Shown piece by piece: positions 19,902 through 28,749 of a stretch of 64,000 nucleotides of DNA. The stretch is from JASLEW01 sp035544895. GTDB taxonomy: Bacteria; Acidobacteriota; Thermoanaerobaculia; Multivoradales; UBA5704. A model generated the notes under the pieces. The model was given only the letters and a program-made list of their open reading frames with translations. It was not told the origin of the DNA and did not search any database. How positions within the stretch are numbered: position 1 is the stretch's first letter; each line of letters opens with the position of its first letter. The translations under genes were made by a program, and so were the position numbers. Where the stretch lies: the NCBI GenBank assembly GCA_035544895.1, contig DASZZM010000049.1, positions 186,001 to 250,000 on the forward strand, written 5' to 3'.

Positions 19902-20138
19902 TTATCGCCGCCGCAGGAAGGCCACTAGGGCGAGGGTGGCGGTCTGGGCGAGCGGCACGAGGGCGAGGTGGACGAGGTCTTGCGCGGAGGCGGCGAAGGT
20001 TCCGGCGATGAGGCGGTGCGAAAGCGCCCAGACGGCAAGGTAGACGGCGGCTAGCACCAGCCACACTGCGATCCAGCGGCCCCAGCCCGTCGCGGTGAGC
20101 CCGGAAGCGCCCCGCCCGTCTTTCCGCTGCGCCGGCAC
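19902..20138 (-). CDS. small two-helix membrane protein
   Basis: A 78-residue protein beginning at GTG 20138, two bases after the stop of the cupin-like gene, so the two are almost certainly co-transcribed. After a short charged N-terminus it has one hydrophobic helix WGRWIAVWLVLAAVYLAVWA and a second, AQDLVHLALVPLAQTATLAL, ending in three arginines. No family recognised. No strong ribosome-binding site is visible; translational coupling to the upstream gene is likely. Confidence 0.6.
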   Translation of the reverse strand: MPAQRKDGRGASGLTATGWGRWIAVWLVLAAVYLAVWALSHRLIAGTFAASAQDLVHLALVPLAQTATLALVAFLRRR

Positions 20139-20140
20139 AG

Positions 20141-21247
20141 CTACACCAGGGCGATCTCGGGCTGGATCTTGTGCTCGACCACCTCGCACGGCGTGTTGGT
20201 CTCGTTGGCCAGGACATAGCCGATCCCGGGCGGCACGATGAGCAGCTCGGTCGGGGCGACCGCGAAACCGGGAGCGGCGATGCGCTCGAGCTCGGCGGGC
20301 GTGCCGATCGCGATCCGTCCGAGGCCGGAGCGCACGTAGAGCGAGACCGTGCGGCGCGGGTCGAGCAGCAAGCCGGTCTCTGCGCGCGGCGCGACGCGAT
20401 AGAGCGAAGCGGAGACGAAGCTGTCGGCGAGCACGGTCCGCTCGCCGCCGGGAATCTCCCGCGGCGGCAGCGGCGTACTGCGCGGCCGGCGCGCCGGCCC
20501 GGCGACCAGGCGGCTCTCCGCGGGCGTGCGCAGCGCGTGCAGGCGTTCGAGAACGTTGGCTCTGCTGAGCTCCGGCGGCACGGTCCTGCCCTCGTTCTGA
20601 TCGTGCAGGCGCTCGACCATGTCGGTCGAGACGGTCGCGAACTCCTCGAGGGCGCAGCCGACGACCGTGTGCACGACGCCCAGCCGGTCGAGGATGAACA
20701 CGTCCCCCGGCGCGGCGGCGAAGCGGCAGCGGTCGTAATCGGGGTCGGGGCCGCCCCCGGCGAGCCAGGCGGCGAAGCGCTCGCGCTCATAGATCCGCGC
20801 CCACCTCTGGTAGGAGCAGAGGAAGACGAAGCCCCCGGGGTGGACGTCGAGGATGTGGAACACCTCGGTCTTGTGGCTGACGTGGCGCTGGAAGCTGAAG
20901 CCTTCCGCCGGGTTCTGCAGGAAGATCGAATAGCCGAGCGGGCTGCTCGCCTTGACCGCGTAGGTCTTGTACTTGAGCAGGAGGCCGACGCGGAGCTGGA
21001 AGGCGGCCAGGCGCCGCGCCGCGGCCCCCGTCACCTCGCCAGCCGCCAGCTCCTGGCGCAGGACCCTCTTGAACAGCGCCTCGTAGCCTTCGAGAACCGC
21101 GATGGGCAGATCGCTCGCCAGGTAGGCTTCGAGCGGGTCGAGCAGCTCGAGCCCATGGACGGCGAGCCGCTCGAGCAGCGCCGCATCGCCCGGCCGGCGC
21201 CCCAGCTCGCGCAGATCGCGATCGATCGCCGCCGCCGCCCCGAGCAT
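20141..21247 (-). CDS. cupin-like protein of unknown function
   Basis: A 368-residue soluble protein. Residues about 1-120 are helical. From about 125 there are beta-rich segments that look like cupin folds: FQRHVSHKTEVFHILDVHPG near 140, a loop with APGDVFILDRLGVVHTVVG near 205, and a C-terminal strand set ELLIVPPGIGYVLANETNTP near 345. The histidines in RHVSHKTEVFH could bind a metal. I do not recognise a named family; a sugar-phosphate isomerase-like bicupin is possible but unproven. ATG 21247 lies 35 bp after the stop of the S46 peptidase gene and the next small membrane-protein gene follows two bases after this one, so the three may form an operon. Confidence 0.68.
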   Translation of the reverse strand: MLGAAAAIDRDLRELGRRPGDAALLERLAVHGLELLDPLEAYLASDLPIAVLEGYEALFKRVLRQELAAGEVTGAAARRLAAFQLRVGLLLKYKTYAVKASSPLGYSIFLQNPAEGFSFQRHVSHKTEVFHILDVHPGGFVFLCSYQRWARIYERERFAAWLAGGGPDPDYDRCRFAAAPGDVFILDRLGVVHTVVGCALEEFATVSTDMVERLHDQNEGRTVPPELSRANVLERLHALRTPAESRLVAGPARRPRSTPLPPREIPGGERTVLADSFVSASLYRVAPRAETGLLLDPRRTVSLYVRSGLGRIAIGTPAELERIAAPGFAVAPTELLIVPPGIGYVLANETNTPCEVVEHKIQPEIALV

Positions 21248-21281
21248 GATCAGGCGCCGGTCGCCGCCGTCGGATCCCGCC

Positions 21282-23456
21282 TCACCGCCGGTCGATCCCC
21301 ATCTCGGCGAGCAGCCTCGCGGCAGGGGCGGTGGCCTCCCCGCTCGCGGTGCTGAGCACCCACAGCAGGAAGCGCACGTCGACACTGATGTTGCGGGCGA
21401 CCTCGGGGTTGTAGCCGAAGTCGTTGGCGACGTTTTCCCAGACGCGGTCGAAGTTGACCCCGACCAGCTCGCCCCGGCCGTTGAGCACCGGGCTGCCCGA
21501 GTTGCCGCCGGAGGTGTCGGCGTCGGCGAGGAAGCAGACCGGCACGTCCTTGAGGGCCGGGTCGGCCCAGCGGCTGGCGGCAGCCCGCGCGGCGGCTGCG
21601 CGCAGGGAAGCCGGAGCGTTGAACGGCTCTTCGCCGGTGTGCTTGGCGACCAGGCCCGCCACGGTCGTCTGCGGCTGCATCCAGATGCCGTCGCGCGAGC
21701 TGTAGCCCTGCACGTGGCCGAGCGTCACGCGCAAGGTGCCGTTGGCGTCGGGCGCGACCGGCTTTCCGGCATGGGCGGCCACGGCGCGCAGCCAGGGCGG
21801 CCGCAAGCGCGACTCGGCGCCGCGGAAGCGATGGTCGCGCTCCTCGGCGGCGCGCAGCTCGAGGTCCAGGCCCGCGGCGAGGTCGAGCAACGGGTCGCGG
21901 CGGGCGCGCAGCTGCTCCTCGCTCTCCGTGAACATCTTCACCCTCTCGTCGAGGTCGAGGACCCGCGAGCGGGCGAGGGGGTCCGCGGCGCGGCTGCGCA
22001 GAGCGTCCGGGTCTCCCGCCTGGGCGAGCAGGCTCTCCGCCGCGGGCACCCGGCTCGTCCCGGGCAAGGCGGCGAAGCGCGCCAGGAGATCGGCCAGGAG
22101 GGCCGCTTCGGCGGGCAGGAAGAAGCGCTTCTGGTCGCGGCGCAAGCTGTCGGCCAGGCGCTCGCGGTTGCGCTCCATGTAGGCCGGCTCGCGCTCGAGA
22201 TCGGGCTTGGCCTGCTCGTGGGCGTGGCGCACCAGGGTCAAGGCCAGGTCCAAGGGCTTGGGCCCGCGCTTCATCAGCTCCAGAAGGAGGTCGCGCTCGA
22301 CGCCGCCCAGCCTCTCGGCCGCGCGGCGGGCGAGCTCCGCGTGCGCGGCGGCGGCCGCCGCGTGCTCGGGGTGCCGCTCGACCCAGGCGAGGACCTCGCC
22401 CTCGGCCGCGCGCTTGCGCTCCAGGACGCGCCCGCGCACCATCCCGGCGATCTGGCCGCGCGCGTTCTTTTCGTTGTTGGCCAGCGCCTTGATGCGGTCG
22501 GCCAGCGCGATCTGCGCCGCTTTGTCGCTTGCGGCGGCCGCGTCCATCATGTCGATCCAGGCACGCAGGATCTGGGCGCGCCGAGGCAGGGTGGTCTCGG
22601 CCCGCTCGCGCATCTCGGGCTCGATGAGTGAGCGGTAGGTGAGTACCGGGTAGCCCGCCACCATGACGAGCTCCCCGGGGCGGACGCCGCGCGGCGCGAC
22701 CGGGAAGAAGTGGCGCGGGCGGTAGGGGAGGTTGGCGGCGGACCGCGCGGCCGGCTTGCCGCCGGGGGCGGAGTAGACGCGCAGCAGGGCGAAGTCCCCG
22801 GCGTGCCGCGGCCAGCTCCAGTTGTCGGTCTCGCCGCCGAAGTCGCCCACCGCGCGCGGCGGAGCGTAGACCAGGCGCACGTCCGGGTACTCCAGGTTCT
22901 CGAACAGCAGATGGCGCGATCCGCCGTCGAAGGCTGCCACCTCGCAGCGGCGGCTTTCCTGGCGCTCGCAATCCGCCACCAGCCGTTTCTTCTCGCCCTC
23001 GATCGCGCGGTAGCGCGCCAGGTCGTCGGCGCCGGCCGGCACCGCCGCCGCGACCGCGGCCGAGACGTCGGTGATGCGGTGGGGAACCGTGGCGCGCACG
23101 CCTTCGCCGGACAGCTCGCGCTCCGGCGCGGCGGCGAGGAAACCCTCGGTGATGAGGTCGTGCCTGGGCGTCGAGTGCTGCTGCAAGATCGAGAAGGCGC
23201 AGTGATGGTTGGTCAGCAGCAGCCCGCGCTCCGAGATGAACCCCGCCGAGCAGCCGTCGATGCGCACCGCCGCGGCGAGCAGGCCGTCGCCGTCGGGTCG
23301 CCACAGCGTCGCGGGGGCCACCTCCAACCCGAGCGCGCGCAGCCACCGCGGGTCGTGCTCGAGAAGCTGCTCGGGGGTCCACTTGCCCTCGACCGCGAAG
23401 GCCGCGCCCGCCGCCAGGCAGCCGCAAGCCAAGATCATCGCCACCCTGCCGCTCAT
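21282..23456 (-). CDS. exported S46 dipeptidyl-peptidase (DPP7/DPP11 family)
   Basis: A 724-residue serine exopeptidase that removes dipeptides from peptide N-termini, the normal length for S46. A short signal peptide MILACGCLAAGAAFA starts at Met 7. The chymotrypsin-fold catalytic triad is visible: His in LLTNHHCAF (about 85), Asp in GGETDNWSWPRHAGDF (about 208) and Ser in TSGGNSGSPVLN (about 653). After the serine the sequence reads GVNFDRVWENV; an Arg at this place is reported for acid-specific DPP11 enzymes, whereas DPP7 has Gly, so Asp/Glu preference is inferred. ATG 23456 is chosen because the signal peptide begins there; the longer frame reads through repeat copy D. It works alongside the M28 and S8-like peptidases of the region. 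Confidence 0.92.
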   Translation of the reverse strand: MSGRVAMILACGCLAAGAAFAVEGKWTPEQLLEHDPRWLRALGLEVAPATLWRPDGDGLLAAAVRIDGCSAGFISERGLLLTNHHCAFSILQQHSTPRHDLITEGFLAAAPERELSGEGVRATVPHRITDVSAAVAAAVPAGADDLARYRAIEGEKKRLVADCERQESRRCEVAAFDGGSRHLLFENLEYPDVRLVYAPPRAVGDFGGETDNWSWPRHAGDFALLRVYSAPGGKPAARSAANLPYRPRHFFPVAPRGVRPGELVMVAGYPVLTYRSLIEPEMRERAETTLPRRAQILRAWIDMMDAAAASDKAAQIALADRIKALANNEKNARGQIAGMVRGRVLERKRAAEGEVLAWVERHPEHAAAAAAHAELARRAAERLGGVERDLLLELMKRGPKPLDLALTLVRHAHEQAKPDLEREPAYMERNRERLADSLRRDQKRFFLPAEAALLADLLARFAALPGTSRVPAAESLLAQAGDPDALRSRAADPLARSRVLDLDERVKMFTESEEQLRARRDPLLDLAAGLDLELRAAEERDHRFRGAESRLRPPWLRAVAAHAGKPVAPDANGTLRVTLGHVQGYSSRDGIWMQPQTTVAGLVAKHTGEEPFNAPASLRAAAARAAASRWADPALKDVPVCFLADADTSGGNSGSPVLNGRGELVGVNFDRVWENVANDFGYNPEVARNISVDVRFLLWVLSTASGEATAPAARLLAEMGIDRR

Positions 23457-23462
23457 CGGCGG

Positions 23463-23620
23463 CAGTCTAGAACGAAAATCCCAGCCGCGAGAGGGAGGGG
23501 GCGTCCCCTTCCCCCCCGGAGGGGAGGGAAGGGGATAGAGGGGTTGCGGGGGGAGATCCAATAGATGCTTCGAGCAGTCCTCCGCCGCCACATCGCAGCG
23601 CCGGTTCATCCCTCGGGGGG
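23463..23620 (+). repeat. dispersed intergenic repeat, copy D
   Basis: Full-length-looking copy between two minus-strand peptidase genes. It runs TCTAGAACGAAAATCCCAGC, then GGGGGCGTCCCCTTCCCCCC, GGAGGGGAGGGAAGGGGATA, GGGGTTGCGGGGGGAGATCC, GATGCTTCGAGCAGTCCTCC and the end module ATCGCAGCGCCGGTTCATCC. The end module contains the TGA stop (minus strand) and last Pro-Glu-Gly codons of the S8-like peptidase. Confidence 0.85.
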
Positions 23621-26600
23621 CACACCTAGCCCCGCAATCCTTGTCCACCTTTGATGAACCAGTCCGCCCCCGAGCAGGGCCAGGGCCAGGAGGGCGAGCC
23701 CGAGCGGCGAGAGGGTGGGGACCTCGGCCACCGCGACCACGAAGGCCGTGGGGTTATCGCTGCCGGGCTGGGACGGATCGTTGGTCTTGGCCGTCGCGCC
23801 GTTCGTGCCGGTGCGGCCGGGATCGAAGCTGACGACGCCCTGGTTCGCGACGATCTGCCCGGCCGCGGCATTGATCTGGGCCGTGATGGTGATGGTCACC
23901 GCGGCGCCCGCCAGGATTGCGCCGCTCCAGTGCACCGTGTTGCCCGAGGTCGTCACGGTGCCCGCGGTGGCGGTGGCGGAGAGCAGGGTGAGCGTGGGCG
24001 GCAGGGTGTCGGTGAATTCGTCCCCCGGGTTGGGGAGCTGGGCGCCGCTGCCGCCGTTGCGCAGCACGACGGTATAGGTCACCGCCCCGGCGGAGAAGCC
24101 GCTGACTGCCTTGGTGGCGGTCACGGCAGCGGCAAGCGAGACCGGGCTGCACACCGCCGGGGTGACGGTTATCGAGAAGGCGCGGATGCTCCCTGTGTCG
24201 CCCATGAAGTGATCGGTCGCGTGCAGCTCCCAGGTGCCGTTGGGGTCCTCGCCGAGGAAGGCGGCGAGCGGGGCGTTCGGCTGCCAGCTGCCGGTAAACG
24301 GCGCCTGGCCGCTCGCGGCGCTCTCGATCGACGGGCCGGGGCTGCCGTCGTCGAGCACCACCTGGCAGAAGTTGTGGCCGTCGAGGTCGATGCGGCTGAT
24401 CACCGTGACCACCGTGCCCGCGGGCGATTTCAAGTCGAAGACCAGGTCCCTGACGAGGGTGTGGTCGACGCCGACCGTGGTGGCGCCGGCGTCGGTGGTG
24501 CAGGCCGTGCCGTCCAGGCTGAAGGCGAGATGGATGATCCGGCCGCCGATGCCGGACAGGGTGAGCGGTACCACCGCGGCCGGGCCGGGTTGCTCCGCCC
24601 CGAGGCCATCGGGGATCGGCACCGGTGGGCCGGTGTAGCTGGTCTTGACCGGGGTGCCCGGCTGGCCGGTCTGCAAGGTAAAGGGAAACGTCTGCGGGCT
24701 CGCGCCGCCGGAGAGCGTCACGGTGAGCGTGAAGTGGATCACCGTGCCGCACGGCGCGGCGAGCGGCGTGAAGGCAAAGGGCGTGACGCCGCTGGCGCCG
24801 CCGCCCGGCAGCAGGTCGGGATAGGCCGAGGTGGGCTGGAGGATGACCACCCCCGGCGTCGTGGTCGACAGCGTGGCGCTGATGGCGCTGGCGGCGCCGC
24901 CGCCCAGGTTGACCAGGGTGAGCGCCAGGCTCCAGTCTTCGCCGGTATCGATCACGGCGTCGCCGTTGCCGGCGGCCTGGACAGGCGTCACGGCCCCCAG
25001 CCCGAGGACCGCCTTCGGAGTTGCGCCGATCGCCTGCAGGGCCTGGTAGGCCATGACGATGCCAACCCCCGAGTTGCGGTCGAAGAACGGCGTCCCGACC
25101 GTGATCGCCGAGCGCACCAGCGCCCGGCGGATGTCGAGCGGGGTGGCGGCAGGCGCGGCAGACTTCAGCAGGCCGGCGATGGCGGCGGCGTGCGCCACTG
25201 CCGCCGAGGTGCCGAAGAAGGGGCTGAACCCCGGGGTGTCGGAGCTGACCCCGTCGGCCGCCGTGATGTCCGGCTTCAGGCGGACGAAGCCGCCGGTCGA
25301 GGAAACGTTGCCGGGCGTTGCGCCGGACAGCAGGTGTCCGGCGTTGTCGAAAAAGATCCGGCGCGGCCCGTCGCAGGTGAACGTCTCGAGGCGCTGCGAC
25401 GAGGTGAAGGGGCCGGGGAACGGTCCCGCTGGCTGGCCGGCGGCGAAACCGGCCGCGGCCGGCGCCGCGGCGACCGCAAAGGCATCGGCGGCCGAGCCGT
25501 GGCCGTAGGTGCAACCCGCGGTGGCCAGCGCGACCGTGCCGAGCGGCGCCTCGACATGGATCATGACCCCCGCGCCATTGAATTTGGTGACGACGATGCG
25601 TTCGCCCGGGCTGGCCCCGGCCGTGGCCTCGAACGGGTCGCTGCCCGGCGAGCAGTCCTGGGTGTTGGTAGAGGCGTCGAGGACGCTGGTCAAGTCGCCA
25701 CTGAGGACGTAGAGGTCGTAGTCGTCGCAGGCGGTGTTGAACGGATCGGCCCAGTGCAGGGTGACCGCCACGGATTGACCGGTCACCAGGTCGGATTGCC
25801 CGCCGTCTCCGAAGTCGTGGGTGGGGCCGGCGCCGGGACCGAGGACGGGGTCGAGGTTGCCGTTGGGCTTGAAATCGCCTTCCCAGGTGCCCGAGGTCGC
25901 GGCGTCGAGGTTGCCCTCGTTGCCGGCCGAGGAGAAGTAGAGCGCGCCGGCGGCGGTCACCGCGTTGACCGACTCGGCGACGTCGAGGTCCTGGAACGGC
26001 GTCTCGCGCAAATAAAGGACGTCGTCGACGATGACGTCGCAGCCGAGTGCGCTGCGCAGATCGCGGATGTTCTGGGCGAAGCTCGGCTCGCCGCCGAAGG
26101 CGGTGGCGAACCCGAGGCTGGCGCCGGGAGCGAGGTCGTGAACGACCTCGAGCAGCGCCGTGCCTTCGTCACCGCTGCCGGCCTGCCCCGGCAGCACGTC
26201 GATGACCGGCGGCAGGTCGCCGCTGGTCTGCAACGAAGGAACCGAGTCGATGCCGTCGGACAGCACGCAGATCTTGACTCCGGCGCCGCTGGCGCCGAAG
26301 AAACTGCGCGCCTCGGCAGCGCGGTGGACCGCGTCTCCCTCTACCGTCTCGGCAGGCCCGGACTTCGCGCCGGCTCTCCTCGCCAGGGGGCGCCTAGGGC
26401 GGGGCCCAGCGGTCTGATTGGATGCGCCGGGTCCCTTCCCGGCGCGGAGCCCGGCGCGGGGCCCGGCGCTGAGGACCGCCTGGCGCGCGAGGTCGATCCG
26501 GCGTACTTCGGGGAGCGCGGCGAGGGCCTCCGCCTGGGCGAGCGGCACGCGCGTGCGGATCGAGCGGTAGGAGAAGGAGACCTTCTCGATGTCGGCGCCG

Positions 26601-27004
26601 ATCGCCCGCAGCTGGCGGACGACGACCTTCATGCCGGTCAGGGCCAGCGCGTCGACGTCGACCAGGATCTTGCCGTCAGGGTCGGCCGCGGCGATGCGCA
26701 GGCTGGGGACGGCGGCGAGCGCGGCCCTTTTGCGCTGGTGGTAGATGGCGAAGAGCAGCCGCGAGTCCATCTTGCGCTGCGCCGCGGTACGCGACAGCTT
26801 CTCTTGCCGCAAGGCCTCGATCTGCGCCTGGGCGCTCGCCGCGAGCCGCACGGGCGGCCGCGCCTGCACCGCCGCGGTCGCCGCTCCCGGCCAGCCCGCC
26901 CAGACCGGCAGGCCGGCGCCCAGGAGCAGCAGGATGCGGGCCGGAGCGCCGAGCGGCCGCCGCGACGTTCGGGCGCTGAGAGTACGAGTAGTGAGAACGA
27001 GCAT
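23606..27004 (-). CDS. secreted S8/S53-like serine peptidase with P-domain and IPTL-type sorting tail
   Basis: A 1132-residue exported protein. A long Arg-rich leader precedes the hydrophobic signal segment ARILLLLGAGLPVWAGWPGA. The subtilase-fold domain spans about 240-690: Asp in GVKICVLSDGID, oxyanion Asn in YFSSAGNEGN, and Ser in SPFFGTSAAVAHAAAIAGLL. At the position where subtilisins have the catalytic His (HGT) this protein has DEGTALLEVVHDLAPGA, so Glu replaces His, as in some S53-like members. A proprotein-convertase P-domain follows (about 840-985, DLVFDLKSPAGT and GTWELHATDH). A CARDB/DUF11-like repeat (VVLRNGGSG) is next. The end is VPTLSPLGLALLALALLGGG plus a basic stop-transfer tail, an IPTL/PEP-CTERM-like anchor. 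The start at ATG 27004 is uncertain; TTG 27058 is an alternative. Confidence 0.86.
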   Translation of the reverse strand: MLVLTTRTLSARTSRRPLGAPARILLLLGAGLPVWAGWPGAATAAVQARPPVRLAASAQAQIEALRQEKLSRTAAQRKMDSRLLFAIYHQRKRAALAAVPSLRIAAADPDGKILVDVDALALTGMKVVVRQLRAIGADIEKVSFSYRSIRTRVPLAQAEALAALPEVRRIDLARQAVLSAGPRAGLRAGKGPGASNQTAGPRPRRPLARRAGAKSGPAETVEGDAVHRAAEARSFFGASGAGVKICVLSDGIDSVPSLQTSGDLPPVIDVLPGQAGSGDEGTALLEVVHDLAPGASLGFATAFGGEPSFAQNIRDLRSALGCDVIVDDVLYLRETPFQDLDVAESVNAVTAAGALYFSSAGNEGNLDAATSGTWEGDFKPNGNLDPVLGPGAGPTHDFGDGGQSDLVTGQSVAVTLHWADPFNTACDDYDLYVLSGDLTSVLDASTNTQDCSPGSDPFEATAGASPGERIVVTKFNGAGVMIHVEAPLGTVALATAGCTYGHGSAADAFAVAAAPAAAGFAAGQPAGPFPGPFTSSQRLETFTCDGPRRIFFDNAGHLLSGATPGNVSSTGGFVRLKPDITAADGVSSDTPGFSPFFGTSAAVAHAAAIAGLLKSAAPAATPLDIRRALVRSAITVGTPFFDRNSGVGIVMAYQALQAIGATPKAVLGLGAVTPVQAAGNGDAVIDTGEDWSLALTLVNLGGGAASAISATLSTTTPGVVILQPTSAYPDLLPGGGASGVTPFAFTPLAAPCGTVIHFTLTVTLSGGASPQTFPFTLQTGQPGTPVKTSYTGPPVPIPDGLGAEQPGPAAVVPLTLSGIGGRIIHLAFSLDGTACTTDAGATTVGVDHTLVRDLVFDLKSPAGTVVTVISRIDLDGHNFCQVVLDDGSPGPSIESAASGQAPFTGSWQPNAPLAAFLGEDPNGTWELHATDHFMGDTGSIRAFSITVTPAVCSPVSLAAAVTATKAVSGFSAGAVTYTVVLRNGGSGAQLPNPGDEFTDTLPPTLTLLSATATAGTVTTSGNTVHWSGAILAGAAVTITITAQINAAAGQIVANQGVVSFDPGRTGTNGATAKTNDPSQPGSDNPTAFVVAVAEVPTLSPLGLALLALALLGGGLVHQRWTRIAGLGVPPEG

Positions 27005-27108
27005 GCCTTTCGCCGAGCGAGGCGCGCCAGCTGAAATCCTGGTGAGTTGTCGAGTCAATCTAGCGGACGCCGCTCGCCCAGGTCAAGCGCGACACCGGAC
27101 CTCCGGAC

Positions 27109-27801
27109 TTAGCCCGGCGGGCACAGCAGGCTGGCTGGAATCGGGGGGGAGACGGGCGGCGGCTGCTGATAGGAGTTGTGGTAGTAGTACTGCATCCCCC
27201 AGAATTGATCGAGGGAATCGCCGTCGCCGGGAGGCTTCGAGGAGTCGCAGATGGTCGCCCGCCGCTCCGGCGACCAGCCGGGAAGGACCTCCTTCATGTA
27301 GGTTTGCCAGATCTGCACGTCGTCGAACGCCGCCACGTCGATGAGCTCGGTGGCGGTCGGGATGCCGTTGCGTCCGGTGGTAGCGCCGCCCAGGGCCTGC
27401 GGGTGCGTCTGGTAGTAGTAGGTCAGGGCGTCGCCGATGATGAAGGCCACCTCGTTGCTCGGCCCGGCCCAGCGCTTGAAGCGGATCGAGGTGGTGAAAG
27501 GCCCCCAGCGCAGCTCGAACGCCGCGCGCACCAGCGGATCGCCGACGTCGAGCGAATAGGCATTGGGGCGCGTCCCGACCTCGCCGGGGCGCGCCGTAAA
27601 GACCGCCGCGTAGAAAGTATAGGGATTGTTCAGGCTGTCGAGCTTGTAGACCGTGTTGACCAGCCCGCGCGCCTGCGGGTCATAGCCCACCCCCGGCACC
27701 CCGCCCGGCGCTTGCGCCCGCGCCGCGCCGCCGCCCGCGAGCGCCGCCGCCACCGCCACCCCGGTCGCCACCGCCCAGGCCTTTCCTATCTGTCCGCGCA
27801 T
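27109..27801 (-). CDS. secreted protein of unknown function
   Basis: A 230-residue protein with a clear signal peptide (WAVATGVAVAAALAGGGAARAQA, residues 9-31). The mature part is rich in aromatic residues and prolines: PYTFYAAVFTARPGEVGTRP, FIIGDALTYYYQTHPQALGG and a C-terminal MQYYYHNSYQQPPPVSPP. Only two cysteines, in TICDS and LLCPPG near the end, might form a disulfide. I recognise no family. It lies just upstream of the S8-like peptidase gene in the same direction (104 bp gap), so it could be co-expressed as a substrate, inhibitor or surface partner, but nothing proves that. Confidence 0.7.
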   Translation of the reverse strand: MRGQIGKAWAVATGVAVAAALAGGGAARAQAPGGVPGVGYDPQARGLVNTVYKLDSLNNPYTFYAAVFTARPGEVGTRPNAYSLDVGDPLVRAAFELRWGPFTTSIRFKRWAGPSNEVAFIIGDALTYYYQTHPQALGGATTGRNGIPTATELIDVAAFDDVQIWQTYMKEVLPGWSPERRATICDSSKPPGDGDSLDQFWGMQYYYHNSYQQPPPVSPPIPASLLCPPG

Positions 27802-27929
27802 CCGTGCTCCTTGGTCGCGAGCCCGCGCTCGCGGCAGTCAACGATCCGCCCCCTGGGCGTGCCTGAACCGGCAAGAGACGCGCGATCATGTCACGCCGCA
27901 CCCGCTCCCGCAAGCCGAGCCAGACCCAA

Positions 27930-27970
27930 TGGTGATGATATGATGTCAGAATTATAATCATGATGGAGGT
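27930..27970 (+). promoter_or_regulatory. promoter and operator region of the toxin-antitoxin pair
   Basis: A perfect -10 hexamer TATAAT at 27953-27958 stands in an unusually AT-rich island. TGGTGA 17 bases upstream is a weak -35. The overlapping partial dyad ATGATATGATG ... ATTATAATCATGATG would suit autorepression by the antitoxin. GGAGG follows at 27965-27969, so the leader is very short. Confidence 0.6.
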
Positions 27971-27975
27971 TCATC

Positions 27976-28224
27976 GTGTTCCGTACTCAGATCCAGCTCA
28001 CTGACGAACAGTCCCAGGAGCTCAAGAGGCTGGCGACTCAGCGGCGCACCTCCGTTGCCGAGCTGATACGCCAGGCGGCAGAAGAACTCTTGCGCGAGAG
28101 CTCAATTCAAGGCCAGGCCGAGAGGAAGGAACGTGCCCGGGCCATCGCCGGCCGGTTCCGGTCCGGCAAGAGGGATCTCTCGACCGAGCACGACGAATAC
28201 CTCGCCGAGGTCTACGGCGAATGA
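27976..28224 (+). CDS. vapB: ribbon-helix-helix antitoxin
   Basis: An 82-residue antitoxin whose N-terminal part (FRTQIQLTDEQSQELKRLA and RRTSVAELIRQAAEELL) is a ribbon-helix-helix DNA-binding domain of CopG/Arc type. The charged C-terminal tail, ending in TEHDEYLAEVYGE, should wrap the toxin. It starts with GTG 27976, supported by GGAGG seven bases upstream. Its stop overlaps the ATG of the PIN toxin gene by 4 bp. It likely represses its own promoter through the dyad around TATAAT. The symbol reflects the partner's PIN domain. Confidence 0.85.
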   Translation: MFRTQIQLTDEQSQELKRLATQRRTSVAELIRQAAEELLRESSIQGQAERKERARAIAGRFRSGKRDLSTEHDEYLAEVYGE

Positions 28225-28643
28225 ACGTCCTCGTCGATACCTCCGCTCTGTTGGCCGTCTTGGACGCGGACGATGCCCATCACGCCGACGCTCGCAAGGT
28301 CTGGCAGAGTCTCCTGGACCGCGACGCCACGCTCCATTGCACCAATTATGTTCTGCTGGAGACGTTTGCCCTGGTCCAGCACCGCCTCGGTTTCGCAGCT
28401 CTCCTGGCCTTCCAGAGCGACGTCGCGCCAGTTCTCAAGACGCAGTGGGTCGATTCGTCGCTGCACGCCACCGCAGTTGCCGCCTTGCTGACCGCCCGGC
28501 GCCGGAAGCTCAGCCTCGTCGACTGCGTGACTTTCGAGGCCGCCCGCCGGCTCGGGATCGAGACAGTCTTCGCCTTCGACCGCCACTTCGCCGAACAGGG
28601 CTTCCATTGCCTGCCCGATCAGGCGCGCTCGCTTCCTACCTGA
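28221..28643 (+). CDS. vapC: PIN-domain ribonuclease toxin
   Basis: A 140-residue PIN-domain toxin, a magnesium-dependent RNase that stops translation when freed from its antitoxin. Acidic active-site residues are in order: Asp 6 in VLVDTSALLAVL, Glu near 47 in YVLLETFALV, Asp near 98 in LSLVDCVTFEAARR and Asp near 117 in VFAFDRHFAEQGF. Length is typical. It overlaps the antitoxin by 4 bp (ATGA), the standard coupled arrangement. The target RNA cannot be predicted. Confidence 0.9.
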   Translation: MNVLVDTSALLAVLDADDAHHADARKVWQSLLDRDATLHCTNYVLLETFALVQHRLGFAALLAFQSDVAPVLKTQWVDSSLHATAVAALLTARRRKLSLVDCVTFEAARRLGIETVFAFDRHFAEQGFHCLPDQARSLPT

Positions 28644-28687
28644 TTGCCTTCGCGCAAGTAATTCCTTCTCGGTCGATGACTCGGGGG

Positions 28688-28726
28688 GAAAAAGCCGCGG
28701 GCCCCCTCTGGCGAGGAGGCCCGCGG
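28688..28726 (-). terminator. rho-independent terminator of the BNR gene
   Basis: On the minus strand a strong GC stem pairs CCGCGGGCC with GGCCCGCGG (with a CTCC/GAGG inner stem around the loop) and is followed directly by CTTTTT. It stands 24 bp beyond the BNR/FnIII gene's stop. Confidence 0.85.
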
Positions 28727-28749
28727 TGAGACGGGTTACTGGCCGGCGA

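Noticed and set aside
21250..23427. 725-codon minus-strand frame beside the S46 gene
   Set aside because: Same region in another frame; the S46 frame has the full catalytic triad and signal peptide.
23651..27034. 1127-codon plus-strand frame
   Set aside because: Mirror of the S8-like peptidase; no recognisable motif.
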